From Calditrichia bacterium (GTDB lineage: Bacteria; Calditrichota; Calditrichia; RBG-13-44-9), in assembly GCA_026991005.1 (NCBI GenBank), contig JALXCH010000345.1:1-5528 (forward strand): a DNA stretch of 5,528 nucleotides. Direction: 5' to 3'. Position 1 is the stretch's first letter, and each line of letters opens with the position of its first letter. Under the pieces are notes generated by a model. It did not search any database, had not been told where the DNA came from, and was given only the letters and a program-made list of their open reading frames with translations. Positions 1 through 5,528 of the stretch are shown piece after piece. The position numbers and the translations under genes are program-made.

Positions 1-266
1 ATCCCACCCTTCGCGACCGCGTCATCGAAAATTTACAGGAATTTGTTGCCGATCAGAATATCGAAGGTGTTCCGCTTAATTTTGTAGTTCGCGAAGGGAA
101 ACCTCACAAAGAAATTGTAGAATACGCCCGAGAGAACGCCATCGATTTAATCACAATTGCTACCCATGGCCTTACGGGATTGGATTATCTTCTGTTGGGA
201 AGCACCACAGAAAAGGTAGTTAGGTGGTCTTCTTGCCCGGTGTTAACGGTGAAAAGAAAAGATTAA
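1..266 (+). CDS. UspA-family universal stress protein, C-terminal part (5' end outside window)
   Basis: An open frame enters from the left edge (first full codon at 3) and stops at TAA 264-266, giving 87 residues. The C-terminal half matches the nucleotide-binding end of Usp domains: an ATHG turn, nine residues (LTGLDYLLL), then GS, followed by TTEKVVRWSSCPVLTVKRK, the usual final helix and strand. This is the G-2X-G-9X-G(S/T) ATP-binding signature of ATP-binding Usp proteins, with the first glycine replaced by alanine. Family members are usually about 140-160 residues per domain, so roughly the first 55-70 residues are missing; a longer tandem-domain protein cannot be excluded. Usp proteins are cytosolic, bind ATP or act as stress-induced regulators, and are rarely enzymes with a known substrate. 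The final codons lie inside a long AT-rich hairpin (258-297). The gene is separated by 69 bp and a likely promoter from the next genes, so it is probably a separate transcription unit. Confidence 0.92.
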   Translation, partial: PTLRDRVIENLQEFVADQNIEGVPLNFVVREGKPHKEIVEYARENAIDLITIATHGLTGLDYLLLGSTTEKVVRWSSCPVLTVKRKD

Positions 267-297
267 AAAGATTTTTATTGAAATTTTTCTAATCTTT
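258..297 (+). terminator. long AT-rich imperfect hairpin at the uspA stop, possible terminator
   Basis: Bases 258-275 pair with 280-297 around a TATT loop, giving about 17 pairs with one A-C mismatch and two G-T wobbles. The outer arms are AAAGATT and AATCTTT. The left arm covers the uspA stop codon. The stem is almost entirely A-T and no T-run follows, so it is a poor classical intrinsic terminator. It may stabilise the uspA mRNA 3' end or act as a weak terminator. It also contains the -35 hexamer of the promoter proposed for the next gene pair. Confidence 0.35.
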
Positions 298-306
298 GCA
301 TATATT
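278..306 (+). promoter_or_regulatory. sigma-70-like promoter for the HicB/HicA-like pair
   Basis: TTGAAA at 278-283 and TATATT at 301-306 are separated by exactly 17 bp, each close to the housekeeping consensus. The -10 lies 29 bp before the ATG at 336, which predicts a short 5' leader of a little over 20 nt. The region is AT-rich, which raises the chance of a random match, but spacing and position both fit. Confidence 0.45.
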
Positions 307-335
307 AAGTCAAATAGAATCTAAAGAAAATATTT

Positions 336-521
336 ATGAAAATTGAGATTGAAATTAAGCGAATAAAAAAAGGTTTGTTTATTGCCAGTTGTAATGATTT
401 ACCCGGGTGCCATATTCAGGCTTCCAACGAGGCCCAAGCACGTAAGCGCATAACCGAAGCCGTTAAACTAATGTTGCTAAGTTACAAGAAACATTATGAG
501 AAAGCCCCCGTTGAAATCTAA
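336..521 (+). CDS. HicB-like antitoxin-domain protein (short, no DNA-binding domain)
   Basis: A 61-residue protein. Residues 1-50 match the minimal HicB/UPF0150 fold (partial RNase H-like): a basic beta strand (MKIEIEIKRI), a second strand (GLFIASCNDLPGC) carrying the family LPGC turn, then HIQASNEAQARKRITEAVKLML, the conserved helix that follows the 'GDT-EEA' region in relatives. Canonical HicB proteins add a C-terminal ribbon-helix-helix or HTH domain that binds the operon promoter; this one ends soon after the helix, so self-repression by direct DNA binding is unlikely unless another protein supplies it. In known systems HicB binds and inhibits the HicA mRNA interferase. The start is the only ATG near the promoter; the upstream AAAGAAA is a weak ribosome site. 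The frame overlaps the next gene by 26 bp, which suggests translational coupling. Family assignment is fairly secure; antitoxin function is inferred. Confidence 0.75.
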   Translation: MKIEIEIKRIKKGLFIASCNDLPGCHIQASNEAQARKRITEAVKLMLLSYKKHYEKAPVEI

Positions 522-750
522 AAATACGGAAACGCAACTTATTACTTCCGTCTCCCGACACCGGGTGTTAGAAGTATTTAAAAGCCTGGATTTTATCATT
601 GATATGGAAGGACTGGAAGTAATGATTTTACGGGAAAGCAAGTTCCCTTTCCATCGTATTGCTCTGCCTTATGACGAAATGATTTCGGTGGAATTACTTA
701 AAAAATATGCAGACGATCTGGGTATCCCCTTCGAAATTTTTCTTCCCTGA
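496..750 (+). CDS. HicA-like small protein lacking the catalytic histidine
   Basis: An 84-residue protein starting inside the 3' end of the HicB-like gene. I align residues 21-83 with HicA (dsRBD-like mRNA interferase): helix RHRVLEVFKSLDF for 'kevik.LeknGF', strand IIDMEGLEVMILRES for 'vrqkGSHhiyrhp', HRIALPYDEMIS for 'vtVPvH.~kel', and the helix VELLKKYADDLGI for 'gTLrsIlrqAgi'. The G-S-H motif that carries the nuclease histidine reads G39-L40-E41, so the active site appears lost, as does the VPxH histidine (LPYD). This rests on a remembered family pattern and similarity is low, so it could instead be an unrelated small partner of the HicB-like protein. Residues 1-20 are extra and polar. 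ATG at 496 is the first in-frame start; no strong ribosome site precedes it, consistent with coupling to the upstream gene. Order is antitoxin-like gene first, the reverse of E. coli hicAB. Confidence 0.5.
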   Translation: MRKPPLKSKNTETQLITSVSRHRVLEVFKSLDFIIDMEGLEVMILRESKFPFHRIALPYDEMISVELLKKYADDLGIPFEIFLP

Positions 751-753
751 ACG

Positions 754-787
754 AAAAGATTCTTCTTACACGTTGAGAATCTCTTTT
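754..787. terminator. candidate bidirectional terminator between convergent genes
   Basis: GATTCT at 758-763 pairs with AGAATC at 776-781, extended outward by AAAA (754-757) against TCTTTT (782-787) with one bulged base. The loop is 12 nt and contains the kinase stop codon (766-768). Read on the minus strand the stem runs into TTTT, and on the plus strand the right arm ends in CTTTTA. It sits at the 15-bp junction of two convergent transcripts, where a shared terminator is expected, but it is short of GC pairs and the T-runs are brief. Confidence 0.4.
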
Positions 788-3009
788 ATCTTATTCACAA
801 TTTCATTTACCTGAAACGGCTTTCGTAAATAACCAATAGCCCCCTTTTCCAGAATATCTTCCAGATCTTCCCGCTGGGAATAACCGCTGATGATAAACAC
901 CTTCTGATTCGGATTGATTTTACGGATATGACTAAACGCTGTGCGACCATCCATTATTGGCATAATCATGTCCAGAATCACCAGATCAATATCGTTTTTA
1001 CGCTTTTTGTAAATCTCCAACCCTTCCTCGCCATTCCCGGCTGTGTACACCCGAAAGCCATACATCTCCATGATTTCGCGCATCATACTGCGAATATTGT
1101 ATTCATCGTCCACCACTAAAAGCGTTGGAACATGTTCTACCGATGGCTGCACGGTTTCTGTTCCCTCAACCGCCACTCTCGTCACAGATTCCTCCTCTAC
1201 CTTGATAGGTAAATAAACATACACTGCTGTATATTCCTGATTCTTACTTTCAATGAATATCTCCCCCTGCAAATCCTTAACAATATTGTAAGCAATGAAC
1301 AGCCCCAGCCCCACACCTTCGTTCTTAATGCGGGTGGAATAAAATGGCTTAAACACCTGAGGAATCATCTGTTGGGGAATTCCACAGCCATTGTCGTACA
1401 CGCACAACTCCACATATTCCCCTTTTTTCAGGTAAAATTCGTGCTCCGGCACCAATCCATTGGCTTCGTGAAGGTAATGGCGCGTGGATACCTGAATAAC
1501 GGGGTTTTCCCGGTCGATAAGAGCATTGACACTATTTTCGAAAAGAATGCGCAGAAGGCGTTTAATCCGCCGAGGATAATAAGTAATATTTTTTAAACTT
1601 ACATCCAGATCGAATCTAACCTGAATATTTTTGGGCAATTCTTTTTTAATCTGTGAAATGAAATGTTTAACGATTTTATTCAAATTGCCCGTTTCGTAAG
1701 TCTCAAACTCTTCCAGATCGTAGTTTAAAAATTTCTGAACAAAATTGGAAGAACGCTGGGTGGCTTTTTCCATGATTTCCAGATATTTCTGGAACTGATG
1801 TTCCTGGGGTAACTGGGTGCGCATAAGGCTAATGTTGGGAACCACCATGGTAAGCAGATTATTGAATTCACTTACCAATGTCCGCGCCAGTTGATCCAAC
1901 TCATCCAGCACCATATTGCGTTGTTCCAGAACATCGCGATAGTACATCTGGGTAATATCCACCGCAAACACCAGGATTAATATAAAATTATTCTGAATAA
2001 TCACTCGACTGACATAAAATTCCATAATCGGTTGAGGACGTTTTTTCCCCTCCACGGGAGAACGAAAATACTGAACTTGCCCCTCCTGAGCAGTATCCAG
2101 AATCCGCTTAAATTCATTGCGATGCGTTTTAGGAATAATTTCCAGAAAATTTTCCCCCACAATCATATCCTGGTGGATTTGCAACTTGCTGAACGCGGTG
2201 GCATTCGCATGAAGCACAATATAGCGGGGATCCAGAGTAAAAATGTAAAGTGGTCCTTTTTCGAAATATTCCGCGTACTTAACTTCTTCCAGCACTTTGC
2301 GCAAACGGAACTGTTTAAACAAACGCGATTTTAATTGAGCAAAATAATAATGCTGATAAATAACCAGCGAAATGAGCCCCAAAATCAGATTTATGAAAGA
2401 AAGGTCGTTAAGAGAAAACATTTCGCGGGTACGAATTAAATATCCGGTGCCCAGGAATTTCCCCTGTACTTTTAATGGGAACAAAATGACTGAACGGGCA
2501 TCCAGCAAATCCCAAGGCACATTAACACCGGGCATATTTTCCACATCCCCAATCAAATAGGCCAGATCCCTTTCCTGCACTATGCTTTTGAGCACATCAA
2601 TTCCTTCGTGTGCCAGAAATTGGCGGTAATTATCCAGATTGTTTGGGCGATTGGTAATTACGGTCTCTGTTTTATCTTCATCTTTCAAACGGAAAGCAAT
2701 AAAAGCGTGATCGCTGGGTACCCGTCGCTCAAAAAAATCGAAAAGGTTATGGATCAAATTCTGCGAGTTTTTGAAATTCATCACACTCCGCTGGAACTCA
2801 ATTATATCCGAAAGCATATCCACCTGTCGCACAAAGGAATTGAAATTGTTCTCCAGCGTGTTAAATGTGGTAATCATGTATTTTTGTAAATTTTCCAGCT
2901 CCTGAGAAATTTCCTGTAATTCACTGAAAACCTCCGAACTTTTCTCTACGCGTTTCAGAGATTTTACCATATTTTCGATGTACTGAATAATATTTGTTTG
3001 AATTTTCAT
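766..3009 (-). CDS. hybrid sensor kinase-like protein (GAF-like, PAS, DHp, HATPase, REC) lacking the phospho-acceptor His
   Basis: A 747-residue, apparently cytoplasmic protein with no signal peptide or clear membrane segment. Order: helical/coiled-coil N terminus (about 1-80); GAF-like sensor (about 82-225); PAS (about 245-358, with FTLDPRYIVLHANATAF and a terminal DITQ); DHp helices (about 360-432); HATPase (about 440-604); receiver (628-747). The H-box reads LVSEFNNLL where NtrB-like kinases have 'iAHDFNNLL': the histidine is S380 and the next Asp is E381. The ATPase keeps N495 in the N-box (the first N-box Asn is E491), the DNGCGIP G1 box (539-545), the F-box KPFYSTR and the GVGLGL G2 box (565-570), so ATP binding is plausible. 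The receiver keeps D634, D635, phospho-acceptor D680, S708 and K730. No separate output domain is present. The start lies 6 bp after the HDOD stop, without a clear ribosome site, suggesting coupled translation. Domain calls are secure; true kinase activity is doubtful, and the receiver may be phosphorylated by another kinase. Confidence 0.93.
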   Translation of the reverse strand: MKIQTNIIQYIENMVKSLKRVEKSSEVFSELQEISQELENLQKYMITTFNTLENNFNSFVRQVDMLSDIIEFQRSVMNFKNSQNLIHNLFDFFERRVPSDHAFIAFRLKDEDKTETVITNRPNNLDNYRQFLAHEGIDVLKSIVQERDLAYLIGDVENMPGVNVPWDLLDARSVILFPLKVQGKFLGTGYLIRTREMFSLNDLSFINLILGLISLVIYQHYYFAQLKSRLFKQFRLRKVLEEVKYAEYFEKGPLYIFTLDPRYIVLHANATAFSKLQIHQDMIVGENFLEIIPKTHRNEFKRILDTAQEGQVQYFRSPVEGKKRPQPIMEFYVSRVIIQNNFILILVFAVDITQMYYRDVLEQRNMVLDELDQLARTLVSEFNNLLTMVVPNISLMRTQLPQEHQFQKYLEIMEKATQRSSNFVQKFLNYDLEEFETYETGNLNKIVKHFISQIKKELPKNIQVRFDLDVSLKNITYYPRRIKRLLRILFENSVNALIDRENPVIQVSTRHYLHEANGLVPEHEFYLKKGEYVELCVYDNGCGIPQQMIPQVFKPFYSTRIKNEGVGLGLFIAYNIVKDLQGEIFIESKNQEYTAVYVYLPIKVEEESVTRVAVEGTETVQPSVEHVPTLLVVDDEYNIRSMMREIMEMYGFRVYTAGNGEEGLEIYKKRKNDIDLVILDMIMPIMDGRTAFSHIRKINPNQKVFIISGYSQREDLEDILEKGAIGYLRKPFQVNEIVNKIKEILNV

Positions 3010-3015
3010 TTTATC

Positions 3016-3879
3016 TTACAAGTTAAACAATTTTAAAAAATTTTCCTGTTCTTTTAAATCGGTTCGCGCTTTACTTAATAGATTTGCAATTTCATCCTCA
3101 GTAAAGGAGAAATATTCATTGAAACGAGTATCCAATTTCAGAACATCGGTTAACCCCGCTTCGGGTTGATCCAGCAAATGAACCAGAAGGTTGCCCAGGT
3201 AAACCAGACGCACCCAGGGAGCAACCTGACTTTGTTCCTGGAAATCACCGGGAGCATGATGATAACGCACCATATCCACCACCGCAGGAGGTAAATGCCA
3301 CCTGTCCAGCAACTCACCGCCTAATTCCGCATGGTCGTATCCCAAAAACTTCTGCTCAATTTCGTACAACGGCTTACCTTCCTGATTACTCTTTTCATAA
3401 ACGAAATGATATTCTTCGTTTAACACCCGGATTAATGCCAGCTTTCCAATATCGTGCAATAATCCACCAATGTAAAGGATATCGGTGTGTTTGGGTTCGT
3501 ATTCTTCGGCCAGCGTTTTCATTACAAACCCGGTGTAAATGGAATGTTTCCACAACGCTTTAATATCAAAATATTTGCTGGAATTGAACCCTTTGTACAA
3601 ACTGTAAATGGATATCGAAATGGCAATGTCCTTGAGTAAATTAAATCCCAGAATAACAATTGCCCGTTCCAGCGAATAAATGGTTCGGGGAAAGTTAAAA
3701 TAACTGGAGTTGGCAATTTTCAGAATTTGCGCAGAAAGACTTTGATCCCCCGAAATCACTTTAATCAATCGGGGAATGGGTACCTCGATATCAGAACACA
3801 TTTGCACAACCTGAAATGCCACAGTATTGATTGTAGGTAATTTTTCTATTTGACGAATAATTTCCTCAGTGCTCGACAT
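3016..3879 (-). CDS. HDOD-domain signalling protein with retained HD metal-ligand residues
   Basis: A 287-residue protein that is essentially one HDOD (HD-related output) domain, about residues 10-210, plus a helical C-terminal tail. Hallmarks: LPTINTVAFQVVQMCSD (14-30), the ISGDQSLSAQILKIANSSYF block (42-61), LERAIVILGFNLLKDIA (70-86), LWKHS (H112), GLLHDIGKL (H142, D143), GYDHAELGGELLDRWHLP (H183) and YHH (H207, H208). Many HDOD domains have lost HD-superfamily metal ligands; here the H, HD, H and HH positions all remain, although the later Asp of true HD hydrolases appears to be N230. Phosphohydrolase activity is therefore possible but not shown; HDOD proteins are mostly known as regulatory output modules. 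ATG 3879-3877 follows GAGGG with a 4-nt gap. The next gene begins 6 bp after the stop, so this is probably the first gene of a two-gene operon with the kinase-like protein. Confidence 0.92.
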   Translation of the reverse strand: MSSTEEIIRQIEKLPTINTVAFQVVQMCSDIEVPIPRLIKVISGDQSLSAQILKIANSSYFNFPRTIYSLERAIVILGFNLLKDIAISISIYSLYKGFNSSKYFDIKALWKHSIYTGFVMKTLAEEYEPKHTDILYIGGLLHDIGKLALIRVLNEEYHFVYEKSNQEGKPLYEIEQKFLGYDHAELGGELLDRWHLPPAVVDMVRYHHAPGDFQEQSQVAPWVRLVYLGNLLVHLLDQPEAGLTDVLKLDTRFNEYFSFTEDEIANLLSKARTDLKEQENFLKLFNL

Positions 3880-3883
3880 ACAT

Positions 3884-3888
3884 CCCTC
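3884..3888 (-). promoter_or_regulatory. ribosome binding site of the HDOD gene
   Basis: GAGGG on the minus strand ends 4 nt before the ATG at 3879-3877. It supports this start over an out-of-frame ATG 4 bases upstream (3883-3881) and is the clearest Shine-Dalgarno sequence in the window. Confidence 0.55.
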
Positions 3889-3891
3889 AAT

Positions 3892-3923
3892 TTGACGTAG
3901 ATATCTTGACCCAGGATACGTAG
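3892..3923. repeat. interleaved short direct repeats before the HDOD gene
   Basis: On the + strand TTGAC occurs at 3892-3896 and 3906-3910, and ACGTAG at 3895-3900 and 3918-3923. The first copies are fused as TTGACGTAG; the second pair is separated by 7 bp. The cluster lies just upstream of the ribosome site, probably in the 5' leader of the HDOD-kinase operon. It could be an operator or chance; repeats this short are weak evidence. Confidence 0.3.
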
Positions 3924-3933
3924 TCTCTTCTAC

Positions 3934-3962
3934 ATTTTATTAATATCGAAAATTTATATCAT
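3934..3962 (-). promoter_or_regulatory. candidate sigma-70-like promoter for the HDOD-kinase operon
   Basis: On the minus strand ATGATA (3962-3957, four of six to consensus) and TAAAAT (3939-3934, five of six) are 17 bp apart. Transcription would begin near 3927, giving a leader of about 48 nt containing the TTGAC/ACGTAG repeats. The surrounding 3925-3980 is strongly AT-rich, so other pairs are possible. No sigma-54 (-24/-12) element with correct spacing was found in this intergenic stretch. Confidence 0.3.
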
Positions 3963-4085
3963 AACTTGATGAATATTTTTGCTTTCCGGGATTTCTAAAC
4001 TGTTTCTACAGGTAGGATGGTCTAATTCATTGCAGACAGAAGTTTTTTGTAACGTGTGAAGCGAATATTCTGGATGTAAATTTCT

Positions 4086-4113
4086 CTGTTAAACCGGAAA
4101 ACCAACTTTACAG
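4086..4113 (-). terminator. imperfect hairpin at the end of the NtrC-type gene
   Basis: On the minus strand CTGTAAA (4113-4107) pairs with TTTAACAG (4093-4086, one bulged A), and an inner TTGG/CCGG stem closes a TTTT loop. The stop codon TAA lies in the left arm. No T-run follows, so it is a weak terminator candidate; it could protect the 3' end or only reduce read-through into the HDOD operon. Confidence 0.3.
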
Positions 4114-5481
4114 TTGATATTTTTTCACTTTGTTGCGTAGAGTTCGTAGGGTAATTCCCAGTTCCCGTGCCGCTCGTGTTTTATTCCACCCGGTAGCCTC
4201 CAGCGCCTGACGGATAATTTCCCGTTCGCATAAATGGAGTTTTTCTTTAAAGCTCATCTCCTCTTCGTGGAAAAAAGCCGGAAATAGTTTACTCTCCCTG
4301 CGGGCAGATTGCAGATAGCCGGGTAAATCGTGCACCTGGATGACCTCGGATTCGCTCATCACCACCGCATTTTCAATAGCATTTTCCAGCTCTCGCACAT
4401 TGCCCGGCCAGTGATACTGCATTAACACATCCCGAGCTTCCTGAGAAATACCGGTAATAACCCGATGATTCTTCTGGGCGTATTTATGCAGGAAGTGATC
4501 AATCAGCGGGCCGATGTCTTCGGGTCGCTCGCGCAAAGGCGGAATGTAAATGGGAATCACATTCAACCGAAAATAGAGATCCTCGCGAAAACGTCCTTCT
4601 TTAATCGCCTGTTCCAGATTGGAGTTGGTAGCAGCAATCACCCGCACATCCACCTCAATGTTCTGGATGCCGCCCACCCGGGTAAAGGTTCGATCCTGCA
4701 ACACCCGTAACAGTTTGGCCTGAACTCCCAGGGGAAGGTCGCCAATCTCATCCAGAAAAATAGTTCCGTTATTGGCCACTTCGAACTTTCCTTTTTTGCT
4801 CTTATACGCTCCGGTAAAGGCGCCTTTCTCGTGTCCAAATAGTTCGCTTTCCAGCAAGGTTTCGGGGATAGAAGCGCAGTTAATTTCCACCAGGGGTTCG
4901 TCCCGCCGGGCACTCTGGTAATGGATGGCACGGGCAATCAATTCTTTTCCCGTCCCACTCTCGCCCCGGATGAGCACTGTGGCATCGGTAGCCGCCACTT
5001 TGTGCACCTTACGCATCACTTCCTGCATCTTGCCACTGACCCCAACAATATTTTCGAGGCGGTAGGTCTCCTGCAGTTTATTCTTCAAATCGATATTTTC
5101 CGAAATCAGCCGCTGTTCTTTTAAAGCACGGCGGATGATAATCAGCAGCTCTTCCAGATCGATGGGTTTAGTCAGGTAGTCGAAAATGCCCGATTTCAGT
5201 GCCGCTACCGCATTTTTAACCGAACCAAAAGCGGTCATCATAATAATCATAATATCCGGATTCTTTTTGAGAATTTTTTTAGAGAGCTCCAGTCCGTCCG
5301 TATCGGGCAATAAATAATCCATCAGCACAATGTTAAATTGGGCTTTGTTAATTTCGGCCAGTGCCTGCCGACCGTTTTTCGCTTTGGTTACCTGATATTT
5401 TTCGTGGGAAAGGATTTCTGCCAACCCTTCCAGAGTATTTAAATCGTCTTCGACTATGAGAATTTTCTCGTTCATTTCCAT
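4108..5481 (-). CDS. NtrC-family sigma-54-dependent response regulator
   Basis: A 457-residue complete enhancer-binding protein. Receiver (1-120): acidic pocket E11, D12, D13, phospho-acceptor D55 (LMDYLLP), T83, K105. A helical linker (about 119-142) leads to the sigma-54 AAA+ domain (about 144-390): Walker A GESGTGKE (173-180), the sigma-54-contacting GAFTGA loop (220-225), Walker B FLDEIGDL (D244, E245), sensor I ATN, arginine-finger region FREDLYFRLNV (298-308) and WPGNVREL (358-365). A Fis-type HTH closes the protein (about 418-457; NKTRAARELGITLRTLRNKVKKY). All parts needed to remodel sigma-54 RNA polymerase are present, so it should activate distant -24/-12 promoters when phosphorylated at D55. 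The RTLRNK recognition helix resembles that of FlbD/FlgR-like flagellar activators, but the same form occurs in many others, so targets are unknown. ATG 5481 is preferred over the ATG at 5475 because TAGG lies 5 nt upstream. Its cognate kinase is probably outside the window. Confidence 0.96.
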   Translation of the reverse strand: MEMNEKILIVEDDLNTLEGLAEILSHEKYQVTKAKNGRQALAEINKAQFNIVLMDYLLPDTDGLELSKKILKKNPDIMIIMMTAFGSVKNAVAALKSGIFDYLTKPIDLEELLIIIRRALKEQRLISENIDLKNKLQETYRLENIVGVSGKMQEVMRKVHKVAATDATVLIRGESGTGKELIARAIHYQSARRDEPLVEINCASIPETLLESELFGHEKGAFTGAYKSKKGKFEVANNGTIFLDEIGDLPLGVQAKLLRVLQDRTFTRVGGIQNIEVDVRVIAATNSNLEQAIKEGRFREDLYFRLNVIPIYIPPLRERPEDIGPLIDHFLHKYAQKNHRVITGISQEARDVLMQYHWPGNVRELENAIENAVVMSESEVIQVHDLPGYLQSARRESKLFPAFFHEEEMSFKEKLHLCEREIIRQALEATGWNKTRAARELGITLRTLRNKVKKYQL

Positions 5482-5486
5482 CTAAA

Positions 5487-5490
5487 CCTA
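5487..5490 (-). promoter_or_regulatory. ribosome binding site of the NtrC-type gene
   Basis: TAGG on the minus strand stands 5 nt before ATG 5481-5479. The GGA nearer the second ATG (5475) is too close to serve it, so the longer start is favoured. The TAG inside this site may also be the stop of an upstream gene. Confidence 0.4.
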
Positions 5491-5528
5491 TTTTTCATTT
5501 TTACTCCCGGACAAATCAGAAGGTGCCC
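5488..5528 (-). CDS. possible C-terminal end of an upstream gene
   Basis: Reading leftward from the right edge, one minus-strand frame encodes APSDLSGSKNEK and stops at TAG (5490-5488), 6 bp before the regulator's ATG. A hydrophilic charged tail and tight spacing would fit the end of a cognate sensor kinase in an ntrBC-like operon. Twelve codons cannot prove coding; a second frame is also open here and runs to a TGA overlapping the regulator start. Treat as a hint only. Confidence 0.25.
   Translation of the reverse strand, partial: APSDLSGSKNEK

Noticed and set aside
1861..1875. Loss of the kinase His as an assembly or sequencing error
   Set aside because: Ser AGT differs from both His codons at two or more bases, and the reading frame and flanking motif are intact.
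2032..2334. 100-codon open frame on the + strand
   Set aside because: It lies wholly antisense to the PAS-encoding part of the kinase-like gene and shows no recognisable domain; the minus-strand frame has clear family motifs.
2344..2397. Hydrophobic stretch (kinase residues 205-222) as a transmembrane helix
   Set aside because: Short, single, and placed at the expected C-terminal helix of the GAF-like domain; no second segment or signal peptide, so a cytoplasmic protein is more likely.
2608..2889. 93-codon open frame on the + strand
   Set aside because: Antisense to the GAF-like and N-terminal helical regions of the kinase-like gene; no motif or ribosome site supports it.
3892..3935. Plus-strand promoter starting with TTGACG or TTGACC
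   Set aside because: No good -10 lies at normal spacing and no plus-strand gene follows.
4018..4034. Plus-strand sigma-54-like element TGG...TTGCA
   Set aside because: GG and GC are separated by 11 bases rather than the required 10, and it points away from the minus-strand genes, with no plus-strand gene downstream.
4638..4937. 99-codon minus-strand open frame inside the regulator gene
   Set aside because: It is an out-of-frame shadow of the AAA+ core, whose Walker and GAFTGA motifs fix the true frame.

Overview
This window looks like a piece of a free-living, signal-transduction-rich bacterial chromosome. Base composition is moderately AT-rich and coding density is high. The sigma-54 enhancer-binding regulator, hybrid histidine kinase and HDOD protein are the mix seen in environmental Gram-negative lineages such as the FCB/Calditrichota-like groups and Deltaproteobacteria. 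I cannot fix the phylum from sequence alone, and the lineage guess is weak. No mobile element, CRISPR array, tRNA or rRNA was seen.

Layout on the + strand: (1) the C-terminal 87 residues of a UspA-type universal stress protein, cut by the window's left edge; (2) a short AT-rich gap (267-335) with a long imperfect hairpin overlapping the uspA stop and a good sigma-70-like promoter; (3) two small overlapping genes (336-750) that read as a HicB-like antitoxin domain followed by a HicA-like protein whose catalytic histidine is replaced.

Layout on the - strand, convergent with the first block and reading right to left: (4) a possible last dozen codons of an upstream gene at the right edge; (5) a complete NtrC-type response regulator (REC, sigma-54 AAA+, Fis-type HTH; 5481-4108); (6) a 228-bp intergenic stretch with short repeats and a candidate promoter; (7) an HDOD protein that keeps HD-superfamily metal-ligand residues (3879-3016); (8) after only 6 bp, a 747-residue GAF-like/PAS/DHp/ATPase/REC hybrid kinase (3009-766). 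The two blocks meet at 751-765, where an imperfect hairpin may end both transcripts.

The most notable observation is that the kinase aligns closely with the H-box of NtrB-like kinases but has serine (S380) where the phosphorylated histidine should be. Its ATP-binding domain and receiver look mostly intact. With the adjacent HDOD gene it forms a tight two-gene unit that probably signals by something other than standard autophosphorylation and phosphorelay. The HicA-like protein has likewise lost its expected active-site histidine. The window therefore holds two apparent pseudo-enzymes that keep their partners or accessory domains. Whether either is a new system is inference; both can be tested by family alignment and genomic-context searches.
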